Counted from the stretch's first letter, positions 1-5,280 are shown. The stretch: DNA of 8,330 bases from Verrucomicrobiota bacterium (GCA_019136035.1 JAGVUW010000341.1:1-8330); one strand, 5' to 3'. Notes: generated from the sequence alone by a model not told the origin. Numbers and translations are program-made.

Positions 1-1575
1 CCGACCAACGGCGGCATGGGCATGCTGGCCATCGGCGCCGGCGGCCTGGACGTCGCCGTGGCCATGGCCGGCGGGCCGTTCAAGCTGACCTGCCCGCGCG
101 TGGTCGGCGTCCGCCTCAGCGGCCGCCTCGGCCCCTGGGTCGCCGGCAAGGATATCATCCTGAAGGTCCTCAGCATCCTCGGCTCCAAGGGCAACGTCGG
201 CACGGCCGTCGAGTACTTCGGCCCCGGCGTCGCGTCCCTCACGGTGCCCGAGCGCGCCACGGTGACGAACATGGGCGCCGAGCTGGGCGTGACCGCGTCG
301 GTCTTCCCCTCGGACGAGCAGACGCGCCGCTACCTCGCAGCGCAGGGCCGGGAGGCGTCCTGGCGGCCGCTGGCGGCCGATGATGACGCCGCCTACGACC
401 GCGTCATCGAGATCGACCTCGCCGCGCTCGAGCCCCTGGTGGCCTGCCCGTCGAACCCCGCCAACATCAAGGCGGTCCGCGAGGTCGCCGGCCTGCCGGT
501 GAACCAGGTGGTGATCGGCTCCTGCACGAACAGCTCCTACCGCGACCTGGCCCTGGTGGCCACCGTCCTCGACGGCCGCGTCGTCCACCCCGCCGTCTCG
601 CTCGGCATCGCCCCGGGCAGCCGCCAGGTCATGCAGATGCTCAGCCGCGACGGCCTGCTCGAGAAGCTCATCGCCGCCGGCGCGCGGCTCCTGGAGTCGG
701 CCTGCGGGCCCTGCATCGGCCAGGGCTTCAGCCCGGCCAACGACACGGTCACCGTGCGCACCTTCAACCGCAACTTCGCCGGCCGCACCGGCACCCGCCA
801 GGACCAGTGCTACCTGGTCAGCCCGGAGACGGCGGTGGCCACGGCGCTGACCGGCGTGCTGACCGACCCGCGCAGCCTCGGCATCGCCTGCCCGTCGCCC
901 GCCGCGCCGGAGCGCTTCCTCATCGACGACCGTATGGTCCTGGCGCCGGCCGCGCCCGGCGAAGCGGCCCCGATCATCCGCAAGGAGACCATCGGCGAGC
1001 CGCCGCGCTGTGCGCCCCTGCCGGACACCCTCGAGGGCACCGTCCTGCTGAAGGTTGGCGACAAGATCACCACCGACCACATCATGCCGGCCGGCGCCTA
1101 CCTGAAGTACCGCAGCAACATCCCGCGCTATGCCCAGGTCGTCTTCGAGTGCTTCAACGAGGAGGGCAAGCCGAGTTTCGCCGAGCGCGCCGCGGCCCTC
1201 CGCGACGCCGGCGGGGCCGGTGTCATCCTGGCCGGCGAGAGCTACGGCCAGGGCTCCTCGCGCGAGCATGCCGCCATCTGCCCGATGTTCCTCGGCGTGC
1301 GCGCGGTGGTGGCCATCAGCATTGAGCGCATCCACGCCGCCAACCTGGTCAACTTCGGCATTCTGCCCCTGCTCCTGGCCAGCCGCGCCGACTACGAGCG
1401 CGTCGGCGCCGGCGACCGCCTCCGCATCGATGGCCTCGCCAAGCAGCTCGCCCCCGGGAAGACCCTCGCGGCAACCCTGCTGCGGGCCGACGGCAGCCGC
1501 AGCCCGCTGACCTTGACACACACCCTCTCGGACGAGGATATCGCCATGGTCCTCAAGGGCGGCCGACTGGCCTGA
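1..1575 (+). CDS. acn: Aconitate hydratase (aconitase), 5'-truncated by the window edge
   Basis: Interconverts citrate and isocitrate through cis-aconitate in the TCA cycle; cytoplasmic, with a [4Fe-4S] cluster. The frame is open from base 1 and reads PTNGGMGMLAIGAGGLDVA, the conserved block that follows the DSHT motif, so the gene starts upstream and the first ATG inside the window (16) is not its start. 524 residues are visible; family members of this type are roughly 640-660 aa, so about 115-135 residues are missing. Cluster ligands are visible: Cys175 in IGSCTNSS, and Cys235 and Cys238 in ACGPCIG. The C-terminal swivel domain is present, with GDKITTDHI (353-361) and GESYGQGSSREHAA (from 412), which carries the active-site Ser and Arg. 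The SSREHAA form and the inferred short length resemble the mitochondrial/Aquifex-type aconitases more than long AcnA/IRP1 enzymes (inference). It ends in TGA, and a kinase-like gene follows after 38 nt, suggesting one transcript. Confidence 0.96.
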   Translation, partial: PTNGGMGMLAIGAGGLDVAVAMAGGPFKLTCPRVVGVRLSGRLGPWVAGKDIILKVLSILGSKGNVGTAVEYFGPGVASLTVPERATVTNMGAELGVTASVFPSDEQTRRYLAAQGREASWRPLAADDDAAYDRVIEIDLAALEPLVACPSNPANIKAVREVAGLPVNQVVIGSCTNSSYRDLALVATVLDGRVVHPAVSLGIAPGSRQVMQMLSRDGLLEKLIAAGARLLESACGPCIGQGFSPANDTVTVRTFNRNFAGRTGTRQDQCYLVSPETAVATALTGVLTDPRSLGIACPSPAAPERFLIDDRMVLAPAAPGEAAPIIRKETIGEPPRCAPLPDTLEGTVLLKVGDKITTDHIMPAGAYLKYRSNIPRYAQVVFECFNEEGKPSFAERAAALRDAGGAGVILAGESYGQGSSREHAAICPMFLGVRAVVAISIERIHAANLVNFGILPLLLASRADYERVGAGDRLRIDGLAKQLAPGKTLAATLLRADGSRSPLTLTHTLSDEDIAMVLKGGRLA

Positions 1576-1613
1576 ACGACCCCAACGCCGCCGCAGGCCA
1601 CAGGACCGACTGC

Positions 1614-2435
1614 ATGCCGGACAGGACAACGCCAGCCATTGCCTACAACGTCGTGCGCGAACTGCACGTCGGCGGCATGGCGCGTCTGAGTGTGGCCGTC
1701 ACCGCCGACGGCCAGCAGATCGTCCTGCGGCAGCTCCTGCCCCTTAACGTCCTCAACCTGCGGCTGCGACGACAGTTCACCAACGGCGTGCGCATCCGCG
1801 CCGCGCTCAGCCCGCATCCGCTCATCGTGCGCTCTCTCGAGTGGGGCCGCCATGGCGTCGTGCCCTACGAGCTGATCGAATACATCGATGGCCAGAGCCT
1901 GCGACGGCTCCTCCAGGTCAAGGACCCCTGCGTCAGCTCCGACCCCCTGGCGATCCTCAGGCAGTGCGCCGAGGCCATGGCGCACCTCCACGACCGCGGC
2001 TTCATCCACCTCGATATCAAGCCGGAGAACTTCCTGGTGAACCGCCTCGAGGACGGCCGGCTCCAGGTCAAGCTCACCGACTTCGACCTCAGCCGCGAGA
2101 GCACCCCCCGGAAGGAACGGCGTCAGTCCGGCACGGTCGCCTATCTCGCCCCGGAGCAGATCCGCCGCGATGTCGTCGGACCACCGGCCGATGTCTTCGC
2201 CTTCGGCATCATGGCCTACGAACTGGTCACCGGACGCATGCCCTTCCAGGGCCAACACGAACGGCAGACCCGATGGCGCCAGTCCAGCGACCGCTTCATA
2301 CCCAAGCCGCCCAAGGCCCTCAAGCCTGACCTCAGCCCGAAGATCGACCGCATCATCACCCTGTGCCTCGAGAAGGACCCGTCCCAGCGCTTCCCGAGCA
2401 TGGTCTTCCTCTGCGAGGAACTCCGCAAGGCCTAG
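1614..2435 (+). CDS. Hanks-type Ser/Thr kinase-fold protein, atypical catalytic residues
   Basis: 273 aa, essentially a bare kinase domain with no transmembrane or sensor segment, so probably cytoplasmic. ATG 1614 is preceded by a weak AGGAC (1602-1606), 7 nt upstream. Kinase landmarks in order: degenerate glycine-rich loop HVGGMARL (18-25), catalytic loop HLDIKPEN (132-139) with Asp134, Lys136 and Asn139, metal-binding DFD (156-158), APE (179-181), DVFAFG (193-198) and the late conserved Arg259. Departures from the family: the beta3 Lys position (VAxK) reads VLRQ, with Arg39; the helix-C Glu position appears to be Gly58 (FTNGVRIRAAL); the first and last loop glycines are His18 and Ala23; DFG is DFD; HRD is HLD. 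Activity may therefore be weak, unusual or absent (pseudokinase). The first two assignments rest on alignment by eye. The 38-nt gap after aconitase suggests co-transcription. Substrate unknown. Confidence 0.9.
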   Translation: MPDRTTPAIAYNVVRELHVGGMARLSVAVTADGQQIVLRQLLPLNVLNLRLRRQFTNGVRIRAALSPHPLIVRSLEWGRHGVVPYELIEYIDGQSLRRLLQVKDPCVSSDPLAILRQCAEAMAHLHDRGFIHLDIKPENFLVNRLEDGRLQVKLTDFDLSRESTPRKERRQSGTVAYLAPEQIRRDVVGPPADVFAFGIMAYELVTGRMPFQGQHERQTRWRQSSDRFIPKPPKALKPDLSPKIDRIITLCLEKDPSQRFPSMVFLCEELRKA

Positions 2436-2444
2436 CCAGCGTGC

Positions 2445-2472
2445 TTGATTTCCGCCTTCGCGCCGGTACAGT
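2445..2472 (+). promoter_or_regulatory. Probable sigma70-type promoter of first pseudopilin gene
   Basis: TTGATT (2445-2450), a 16-nt gap, then TACAGT (2467-2472), a 4/6 match to TATAAT. The -35 hexamer is identical to those of the two downstream array promoters, and it lies 144 nt from the start codon compared with 138 nt there. It sits 9 nt after the kinase stop codon, so the array appears to have its own transcription start. Confidence 0.5.
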
Positions 2473-2503
2473 CTGCGCATCCCAAGAAGAGGTCCCGCCA
2501 GGT

Positions 2504-2534
2504 TTGCCGTGGGCGAAGATCCCGGGAACGGCAA
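2504..2534 (+). other. Hairpin in the 5' leader of the first pseudopilin gene
   Basis: TTGCCGT (2504-2510) is the exact reverse complement of ACGGCAA (2528-2534). Inside it, GGG (2511-2513) can pair with CCC (2521-2523), leaving a 7-nt loop and a GGGA bulge on the 3' side. It lies between the proposed promoter and the Shine-Dalgarno and could fold in the leader mRNA. No known riboswitch class is recognised. Confidence 0.35.
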
Positions 2535-2574
2535 TCCGCAGGTGCGGGACGGTGCCTCCCTATCACCCTGTCTG

Positions 2575-2580
2575 AAGGAG
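2575..2580 (+). promoter_or_regulatory. Ribosome binding site deciding the start at 2589
   Basis: AAGGAG ends 8 nt before ATG 2589. The frame is open back to a TTG at 2445, but that codon is part of the proposed -35 element and has no Shine-Dalgarno. The 2589 start gives the expected short basic prepilin leader. Confidence 0.75.
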
Positions 2581-2588
2581 CCTTTGGA

Positions 2589-3233
2589 ATGCGTCAGTGC
2601 CGTCGTTTCACGCTGATCGAACTGCTGGTGGTGATCGCGATCATTGCCATCCTGGCGGCCATGCTGCTGCCGGCGCTGTCCCAGGCGCGCGAGAAGGCGC
2701 GCAGCATCGCCTGCACCAACAACCTCAAGCAGCTTGGCCTGGCCGTGCTCCTCTACGCCGATGACAACGCGGAGATCCTCGTCAAGTACAACATGGTCGG
2801 CCGCCCCGTCACCGAGGACTACTGGCACGAACAGCTCGCCATGAAGATCAACAGCGTCGAGGTCACCCGCTGCCCGAGCCTGGGAACCGTCGCAATGTCC
2901 TACGGCGCCAACTGGCGCCACGTGATCTGCGGCGAGCCGGGCACCTTCGCCGGCCAGGACCTCGTCCTCTCGCAGTTCTCACGGCCGTCACAGGCCCTGA
3001 CCATCACCGACTCGCACGACGGCACCACCGGCGAAGGCACCGGCGCCCGCCCGGCGGTGTACTGCTCGCACTGCTATGCCACCCCGCCCTACAGCTACGT
3101 GAACTACGCCGTGTCCTCCCGTCACAACGGCGGCGCCAACGTCGCCTACCTGGATGGCCATGTGAGCTGGAACAAGGCCGTGCGCGTCATTTCCAGGGGC
3201 GCCGACTCGATCTGGGCGCACGCGAATCCCTGA
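2589..3233 (+). CDS. Prepilin-type N-terminal / H-X9-DG pseudopilin-like protein, array copy 1
   Basis: 214 aa, predicted to be exported and anchored by one N-terminal helix, like type II secretion or type IV pilus pseudopilins; its exact role is unknown. The leader MRQCRR is followed by FTLIELLVVIAIIA, with Glu at +5 of the presumed mature protein. The hydrophobic helix (about 7-30) runs into SQAREKARSIACTNNLKQL, the usual continuation in PVC-type proteins. The C-terminal H-X9-DG motif is His179 to Asp189-Gly190. Cysteines are 4, 42, 95, 114, 159 and 162, the last two forming C-S-H-C. The residue before the presumed cleavage site is Arg, not the classical Gly. Compared with copies 2 and 3, the N-terminal ~60 and C-terminal ~40 residues are close while the middle differs, and the upstream DNA is unrelated. 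The stop codon lies inside the CCCTGAAGGG palindrome that begins the repeated spacer. No secretion machinery genes are nearby. Confidence 0.93.
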   Translation: MRQCRRFTLIELLVVIAIIAILAAMLLPALSQAREKARSIACTNNLKQLGLAVLLYADDNAEILVKYNMVGRPVTEDYWHEQLAMKINSVEVTRCPSLGTVAMSYGANWRHVICGEPGTFAGQDLVLSQFSRPSQALTITDSHDGTTGEGTGARPAVYCSHCYATPPYSYVNYAVSSRHNGGANVAYLDGHVSWNKAVRVISRGADSIWAHANP

Positions 3234-3252
3234 AGGGTTACCGGAACCGGAC
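3228..3252 (+). repeat. Spacer motif copy overlapping the stop codon of array copy 1
   Basis: CCCTGAAGGG followed by a CCGGAACCGGAC tail resembles the motif at 3392-3416 (CCCTGAAGGGG, then CCAGAACCGGAC). The TGA stop of the preceding gene is the TGA inside this palindrome. The same arrangement recurs at 4232-4256, after copy 2. After copy 3 only CCCTGA remains (5238-5243). Confidence 0.6.
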
Positions 3253-3259
3253 GTTGGGA

Positions 3260-3284
3260 CAGCCCTGGCCGGCGGCCAGGGCTG
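3260..3284 (+). terminator. Strong GC hairpin 26 nt after array copy 1 (possible terminator or RNA 3' end)
   Basis: An 11-bp perfect stem (3260-3270 with 3274-3284; CAGCCCTGGCC on the left arm) with a GGC loop. There is no T-run after it, so classic Rho-independent termination is not assured; it could instead stabilise mRNA 3' ends. In spacer copy B the only change within the stem turns an A-U pair into a G-U pair, so pairing is kept. Confidence 0.5.
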
Positions 3285-3313
3285 ACCGAAGATCGCGTCA
3301 GCGATGGCCTGGC

Positions 3314-3333
3314 CACCCTGAAGGGGTGCCAGA
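3314..3333 (+). repeat. 20-nt REP-like hairpin motif, spacer A first copy
   Basis: CACCCTGAAGGGGTGCCAGA forms a CACCC/GGGTG stem with a TGAAG loop. It is identical to 3392-3411, 4318-4337 and 4395-4414, making four exact copies in the window, all in the two array spacers. Confidence 0.8.
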
Positions 3334-3339
3334 TCGCAG

Positions 3340-3369
3340 CCGGGGGTCGCGCGAGAGCACGACCCCCGG
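3340..3369 (+). other. Perfect 10-bp stem-loop between the two 20-nt motifs (spacer A)
   Basis: CCGGGGGTCG (3340-3349) pairs exactly with CGACCCCCGG (3360-3369) across a 10-nt loop. The element is unchanged at 4344-4373 in spacer B. Flanked on both sides by direct copies of the 20-nt motif, it gives a motif-hairpin-motif module. Confidence 0.7.
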
Positions 3370-3391
3370 AAACGCGAACCCGCGGACCGCG

Positions 3392-3411
3392 CACCCTGAA
3401 GGGGTGCCAGA
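3392..3411 (+). repeat. 20-nt REP-like hairpin motif, spacer A second copy
   Basis: Exact second copy of the motif, with its stem extended to GCACCC/GGGTGC by the flanking G 3391 and C 3407. The distance from the first copy is 78 nt. Confidence 0.8.
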
Positions 3412-3451
3412 ACCGGACCTTCAAACACCCCTGGCCGACGGCGCGCGGCCC

Positions 3452-3480
3452 TTGATTCGGGCAGCGCGCGGCAGTAGAAT
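3452..3480 (+). promoter_or_regulatory. Sigma70-type promoter of array copy 2
   Basis: TTGATT (3452-3457), a 17-nt gap, then TAGAAT (3475-3480), close to consensus at ideal spacing. Against spacer copy B, three of the substitutions fall within the 17-nt gap and none in either hexamer, which suggests selection on the promoter. Predicted leader is about 100 nt. Confidence 0.72.
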
Positions 3481-3576
3481 GTAAAGCAATGGTTCGGGCG
3501 CCCCCGGTGCCCCGCGTGTTGCTCTCAGGGGGTCGAGGCGGCACCTGGCGTGGAAGCGTGTGGACGTTGCCCGCAC

Positions 3577-3584
3577 AAGGAGGT
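3577..3584 (+). promoter_or_regulatory. Consensus ribosome binding site deciding the start at 3590
   Basis: AAGGAGGT, with the AGGAGG core 6 nt before ATG 3590. It favours this start over the in-frame GTG at 3560, which has no such site. It is repeated exactly before copy 3 (4580-4587). Confidence 0.85.
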
Positions 3585-3589
3585 GTCGT

Positions 3590-4237
3590 ATGCGTAAGGA
3601 CCGCGCCTTCACCCTGATCGAGCTTCTGGTGGTCATCGCCATCATCGCGATTCTGGCGGCCATGTTGCTGCCGGCGCTGTCCCAGGCGCGCGAGAAGGCC
3701 CGCACCATCTCCTGCACCAACAACCTCAAGCAGCTCGGCCTGGGGATGATGCTCTACGCCGACGACAATGCCGAGCACATCGTGATGTATGACATGGCGG
3801 GCCGGCCGGCCACCGAGAACAACTGGTACGAGCAGCTCGGCCTGATGATCAACAACACCAACGTCTGGGTCTGTCCGAGCCTGCCTTCGACAGGCATCGC
3901 CTACGGCGCGAACTGGCGCCACGTGATCGCCTACCCGCCGAGCGCCGGGTGGTATGGCCTCGACCTCGTTCTCTCGCAGTTCTCCCGGCCGTCGAATGCC
4001 ATGGCCATCAGCGACTCGCACAACGGCACCACCGGTGAGGGCACCGCCGGCTACGCCGCCATCTACTGCCCGCACTGCTACGGCACCCCGCCCTACAGCC
4101 TGGTGAACTTCGCGGTGTCGTCGCGCCACAACGGCGGCGCCAACGTCGCCTTCCTCGACGGCCATGTGGCCTGGAACAAGACCGTGCGCATCCTCTCGAA
4201 GGGCGCCGACTCGATCTGGGCTCACACCAATCCCTGA
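3590..4237 (+). CDS. Prepilin-type N-terminal / H-X9-DG pseudopilin-like protein, array copy 2
   Basis: 215 aa. Leader MRKDRA, then FTLIELLVVIAIIA (mature Phe7, Glu11 at +5), a hydrophobic helix to about residue 30 and SQAREKARTISCTNNLKQL. The C-terminal H-X9-DG motif is His180 to Asp190-Gly191. Cysteines are 42, 95, 160 and 163, with 160/163 forming C-P-H-C. The residue before the presumed cleavage site is Ala. Residues 1-49 are identical to copy 3, then about 25 substitutions and one 1-residue indel follow, giving roughly 87% identity overall. The extracellular domain is expected to lie outside the inner membrane. Being one of three tandem paralogs with individual promoters, it could be a dose- or variant-controlled surface or secretion component, but the function is unknown. 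Confidence 0.94.
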   Translation: MRKDRAFTLIELLVVIAIIAILAAMLLPALSQAREKARTISCTNNLKQLGLGMMLYADDNAEHIVMYDMAGRPATENNWYEQLGLMINNTNVWVCPSLPSTGIAYGANWRHVIAYPPSAGWYGLDLVLSQFSRPSNAMAISDSHNGTTGEGTAGYAAIYCPHCYGTPPYSLVNFAVSSRHNGGANVAFLDGHVAWNKTVRILSKGADSIWAHTNP

Positions 4238-4256
4238 AGGGTTACCGGAACCGGAC
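4232..4256 (+). repeat. Spacer motif copy overlapping the stop codon of array copy 2
   Basis: Same CCCTGAAGGG palindrome with CCGGAACCGGAC tail as at 3228-3252. The TGA stop (4235-4237) is inside the palindrome. Confidence 0.6.
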
Positions 4257-4263
4257 GTTGGGG

Positions 4264-4288
4264 CGGCCCTGGCCGGCGGCCAGGGCTG
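4264..4288 (+). terminator. GC hairpin after array copy 2 (possible terminator or RNA 3' end)
   Basis: Counterpart of 3260-3284: left arm 4264-4274, GGC loop, right arm 4278-4288. Position 4265 is G opposite T 4287, a G-U pair where spacer A has A-T. No T-run follows. Confidence 0.5.
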
Positions 4289-4317
4289 ACCGAAGATCGC
4301 GTCAGCGATGGCCTGGC

Positions 4318-4337
4318 CACCCTGAAGGGGTGCCAGA
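4318..4337 (+). repeat. 20-nt REP-like hairpin motif, spacer B first copy
   Basis: Exact copy of the 3314-3333 motif; CACCC/GGGTG stem with TGAAG loop. Confidence 0.8.
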
Positions 4338-4343
4338 TCGTAG

Positions 4344-4373
4344 CCGGGGGTCGCGCGAGAGCACGACCCCCGG
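4344..4373 (+). other. Perfect 10-bp stem-loop between the two 20-nt motifs (spacer B)
   Basis: Arms 4344-4353 and 4364-4373 pair perfectly across a 10-nt loop; identical in sequence to the 3340-3369 element. Confidence 0.7.
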
Positions 4374-4394
4374 AAACGCGAACCCACGAACCCG

Positions 4395-4414
4395 CACCCT
4401 GAAGGGGTGCCAGA
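4395..4414 (+). repeat. 20-nt REP-like hairpin motif, spacer B second copy
   Basis: Exact copy of the motif, 77 nt after the previous one. The spacing is one nt shorter than in spacer A because of the single deletion just upstream. Confidence 0.8.
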
Positions 4415-4454
4415 ACCGGACTTTCAAACACCCCTGGCCGGCGGCGCGCGGCCC

Positions 4455-4483
4455 TTGATTCGGGCGGTCCGCGGCAGTAGAAT
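4455..4483 (+). promoter_or_regulatory. Sigma70-type promoter of array copy 3
   Basis: TTGATT (4455-4460), 17-nt gap, TAGAAT (4478-4483). Hexamers and spacing are identical to the copy 2 promoter although the gap sequence differs at three positions. Confidence 0.72.
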
Positions 4484-4579
4484 GTTAAGCAATGGTTCGG
4501 GCGCCCCCGGTGCCCCGCGTGTTGCTCTCAGGGGGTCGAGGCGGCACCTGGCGTGGAAGCGTATGGACGTTGCCCGCAC

Positions 4580-4587
4580 AAGGAGGT
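4580..4587 (+). promoter_or_regulatory. Consensus ribosome binding site deciding the start at 4593
   Basis: AAGGAGGT with the core 6 nt before ATG 4593. The frame is open back to 4407, but the upstream part is repeated spacer, and the equivalent frame in spacer A is interrupted by a stop (TAA at 3482-3484). Confidence 0.85.
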
Positions 4588-4592
4588 GTCGT

Positions 4593-5243
4593 ATGCGTAA
4601 GGACCGCGCCTTCACCCTGATCGAGCTTCTGGTGGTCATTGCCATCATCGCGATTCTGGCGGCCATGCTCCTGCCGGCGCTGTCCCAGGCGCGCGAGAAG
4701 GCCCGCACCATCTCCTGCACGAACAACCTCAAGCAGCTCAGCCTGGGGATGATGCTCTACGCCGACGACAACGCCGAGCACCTGGTGCTGTACCAGATGG
4801 CGGGCCGGCCGACCACCGAAGACAACTGGTGGGAGCAGCTCGGAATTAAGGTCAACAACACCAACGTCTGGGTCTGTCCGAGCCTGCCCACGACCGGCAT
4901 TTCCTACGGCGCCAACTGGCGCCACGTCATCGCCTACCCGCCGAGTGCCAGCCCGACGATGGGCCTCGACCTCTTCCTCTCACAGTTCTCGCGGCCGTCC
5001 AACGCCATGGCCATGAGCGACTCGCACAATGGCACCACCGGCGAGGGCACCGCCGGTTACGGGGCCGTCTATTGCACGCACTGCTACAGCACGCCGCCCT
5101 ACAGCGTGCTCAACTACGCGGTGTCGTCACGCCACAACGGCGGCGCCAATGTCGGCTTCCTCGACGGCCATGTGGCCTGGAACAAGACCTTGCGCATCCT
5201 CTCGAAGGGCGCCGACTCGATCTGGGCTCACGTGAATCCCTGA
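4593..5243 (+). CDS. Prepilin-type N-terminal / H-X9-DG pseudopilin-like protein, array copy 3
   Basis: 216 aa. Same leader MRKDRA and FTLIELLVVIAIIA helix as copy 2. H-X9-DG is His181 to Asp191-Gly192; the C-X-H-C motif here is C-T-H-C (161/164). A 1-residue length change relative to copy 2 lies in the variable stretch after YPPSA, where SPTM replaces GWY. Substitutions relative to copy 2 are concentrated between about residues 50 and 196; the last ~19 codons are again almost identical. By hand count about 60 of ~498 nt differ after codon 49, against 4 of 147 before it. The shared spacer does not continue after its stop; a different hairpin follows 11 nt downstream. Likely exported and membrane-anchored; function unknown. 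Confidence 0.94.
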   Translation: MRKDRAFTLIELLVVIAIIAILAAMLLPALSQAREKARTISCTNNLKQLSLGMMLYADDNAEHLVLYQMAGRPTTEDNWWEQLGIKVNNTNVWVCPSLPTTGISYGANWRHVIAYPPSASPTMGLDLFLSQFSRPSNAMAMSDSHNGTTGEGTAGYGAVYCTHCYSTPPYSVLNYAVSSRHNGGANVGFLDGHVAWNKTLRILSKGADSIWAHVNP

Positions 5244-5254
5244 GGTGAGCCGCC

Positions 5255-5280
5255 GCGGGCCTCGAGCGAGGCCTGCTCTT
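5255..5280 (+). terminator. Probable Rho-independent terminator closing the pseudopilin array
   Basis: GCGGGCCTC (5255-5263) pairs with GAGGCCTGC (5268-5276), 9 bp with one G-U, around a GAGC tetraloop and followed by TCTT. The T-tract is short. It starts 11 nt after the copy 3 stop, replacing the spacer hairpin found after copies 1 and 2. The remaining 5281-5377 holds no other gene. Confidence 0.55.

Larger units (their letters stand above)
3234..3589 (+). repeat. Duplicated intergenic spacer, copy A (356 nt)
   Basis: This is the whole interval between array copies 1 and 2. It matches 4238-4592 with about 12 substitutions and one 1-nt indel by hand count (about 96-97% identity), giving a repeat period of 1003 nt between gene starts. 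Its contents in order are: a hairpin at 3260-3284, a small ATCGC/GCGAT hairpin at 3292-3305, a 20-nt motif at 3314-3333, a hairpin at 3340-3369, the 20-nt motif again at 3392-3411, a GGCCG/CGGCC stem at 3433-3450, a promoter at 3452-3480, and a roughly 100-nt leader ending in a strong ribosome binding site. The short open frames crossing it are not convincing genes. Confidence 0.93.
4238..4592 (+). repeat. Duplicated intergenic spacer, copy B (355 nt)
   Basis: The whole interval between array copies 2 and 3, about 96-97% identical to 3234-3589. Every structural element of spacer A is kept in the same order: 11-bp hairpin, motif, 10-bp hairpin, motif, promoter and ribosome binding site. Changes relative to A cluster around 4386-4394 (including the 1-nt deletion) and in the 17-nt promoter gap. 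No gene is supported within it. Confidence 0.93.

Noticed and set aside
807..1325. Alternative-frame open reading frame inside aconitase
   Set aside because: It lies entirely within the conserved aconitase frame and yields Arg/Gly/Pro-rich text without domain features.
1392..2921. Long antisense open frame (509 codons) across the kinase and neighbours
   Set aside because: It overlaps the well-supported aconitase, kinase and pseudopilin genes, shows no recognisable domain, and is expected from GC-rich third codon positions on the other strand.
3254..3484. Short plus-strand open frame in spacer A, also seen in spacer B (4258-4458)
   Set aside because: Frames break at different places because of the 1-nt indel, no ribosome binding site, and the translated text is just the hairpin motif (HPEGVPxx).
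3146..4387. Antisense open frame (413 codons) across array copy 2 and the spacers
   Set aside because: Its sequence consists of the reverse of a strongly supported gene and of repeated spacer DNA; no family-like sequence or ribosome binding site.
3314..4414. CRISPR-like array suggested by four exact 20-nt repeats
   Set aside because: The copies lie in pairs about 77-78 nt apart inside two duplicated spacers, with the same intervening sequence each time, so there are no unique spacers; no cas genes.
4407..4592. N-terminal extension of array copy 3, including an in-frame ATG at 4482
   Set aside because: The upstream part is spacer DNA; ATG 4482 overlaps the -10 hexamer, and the equivalent place in spacer A is ATG-TAA. 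The consensus ribosome binding site supports 4593.
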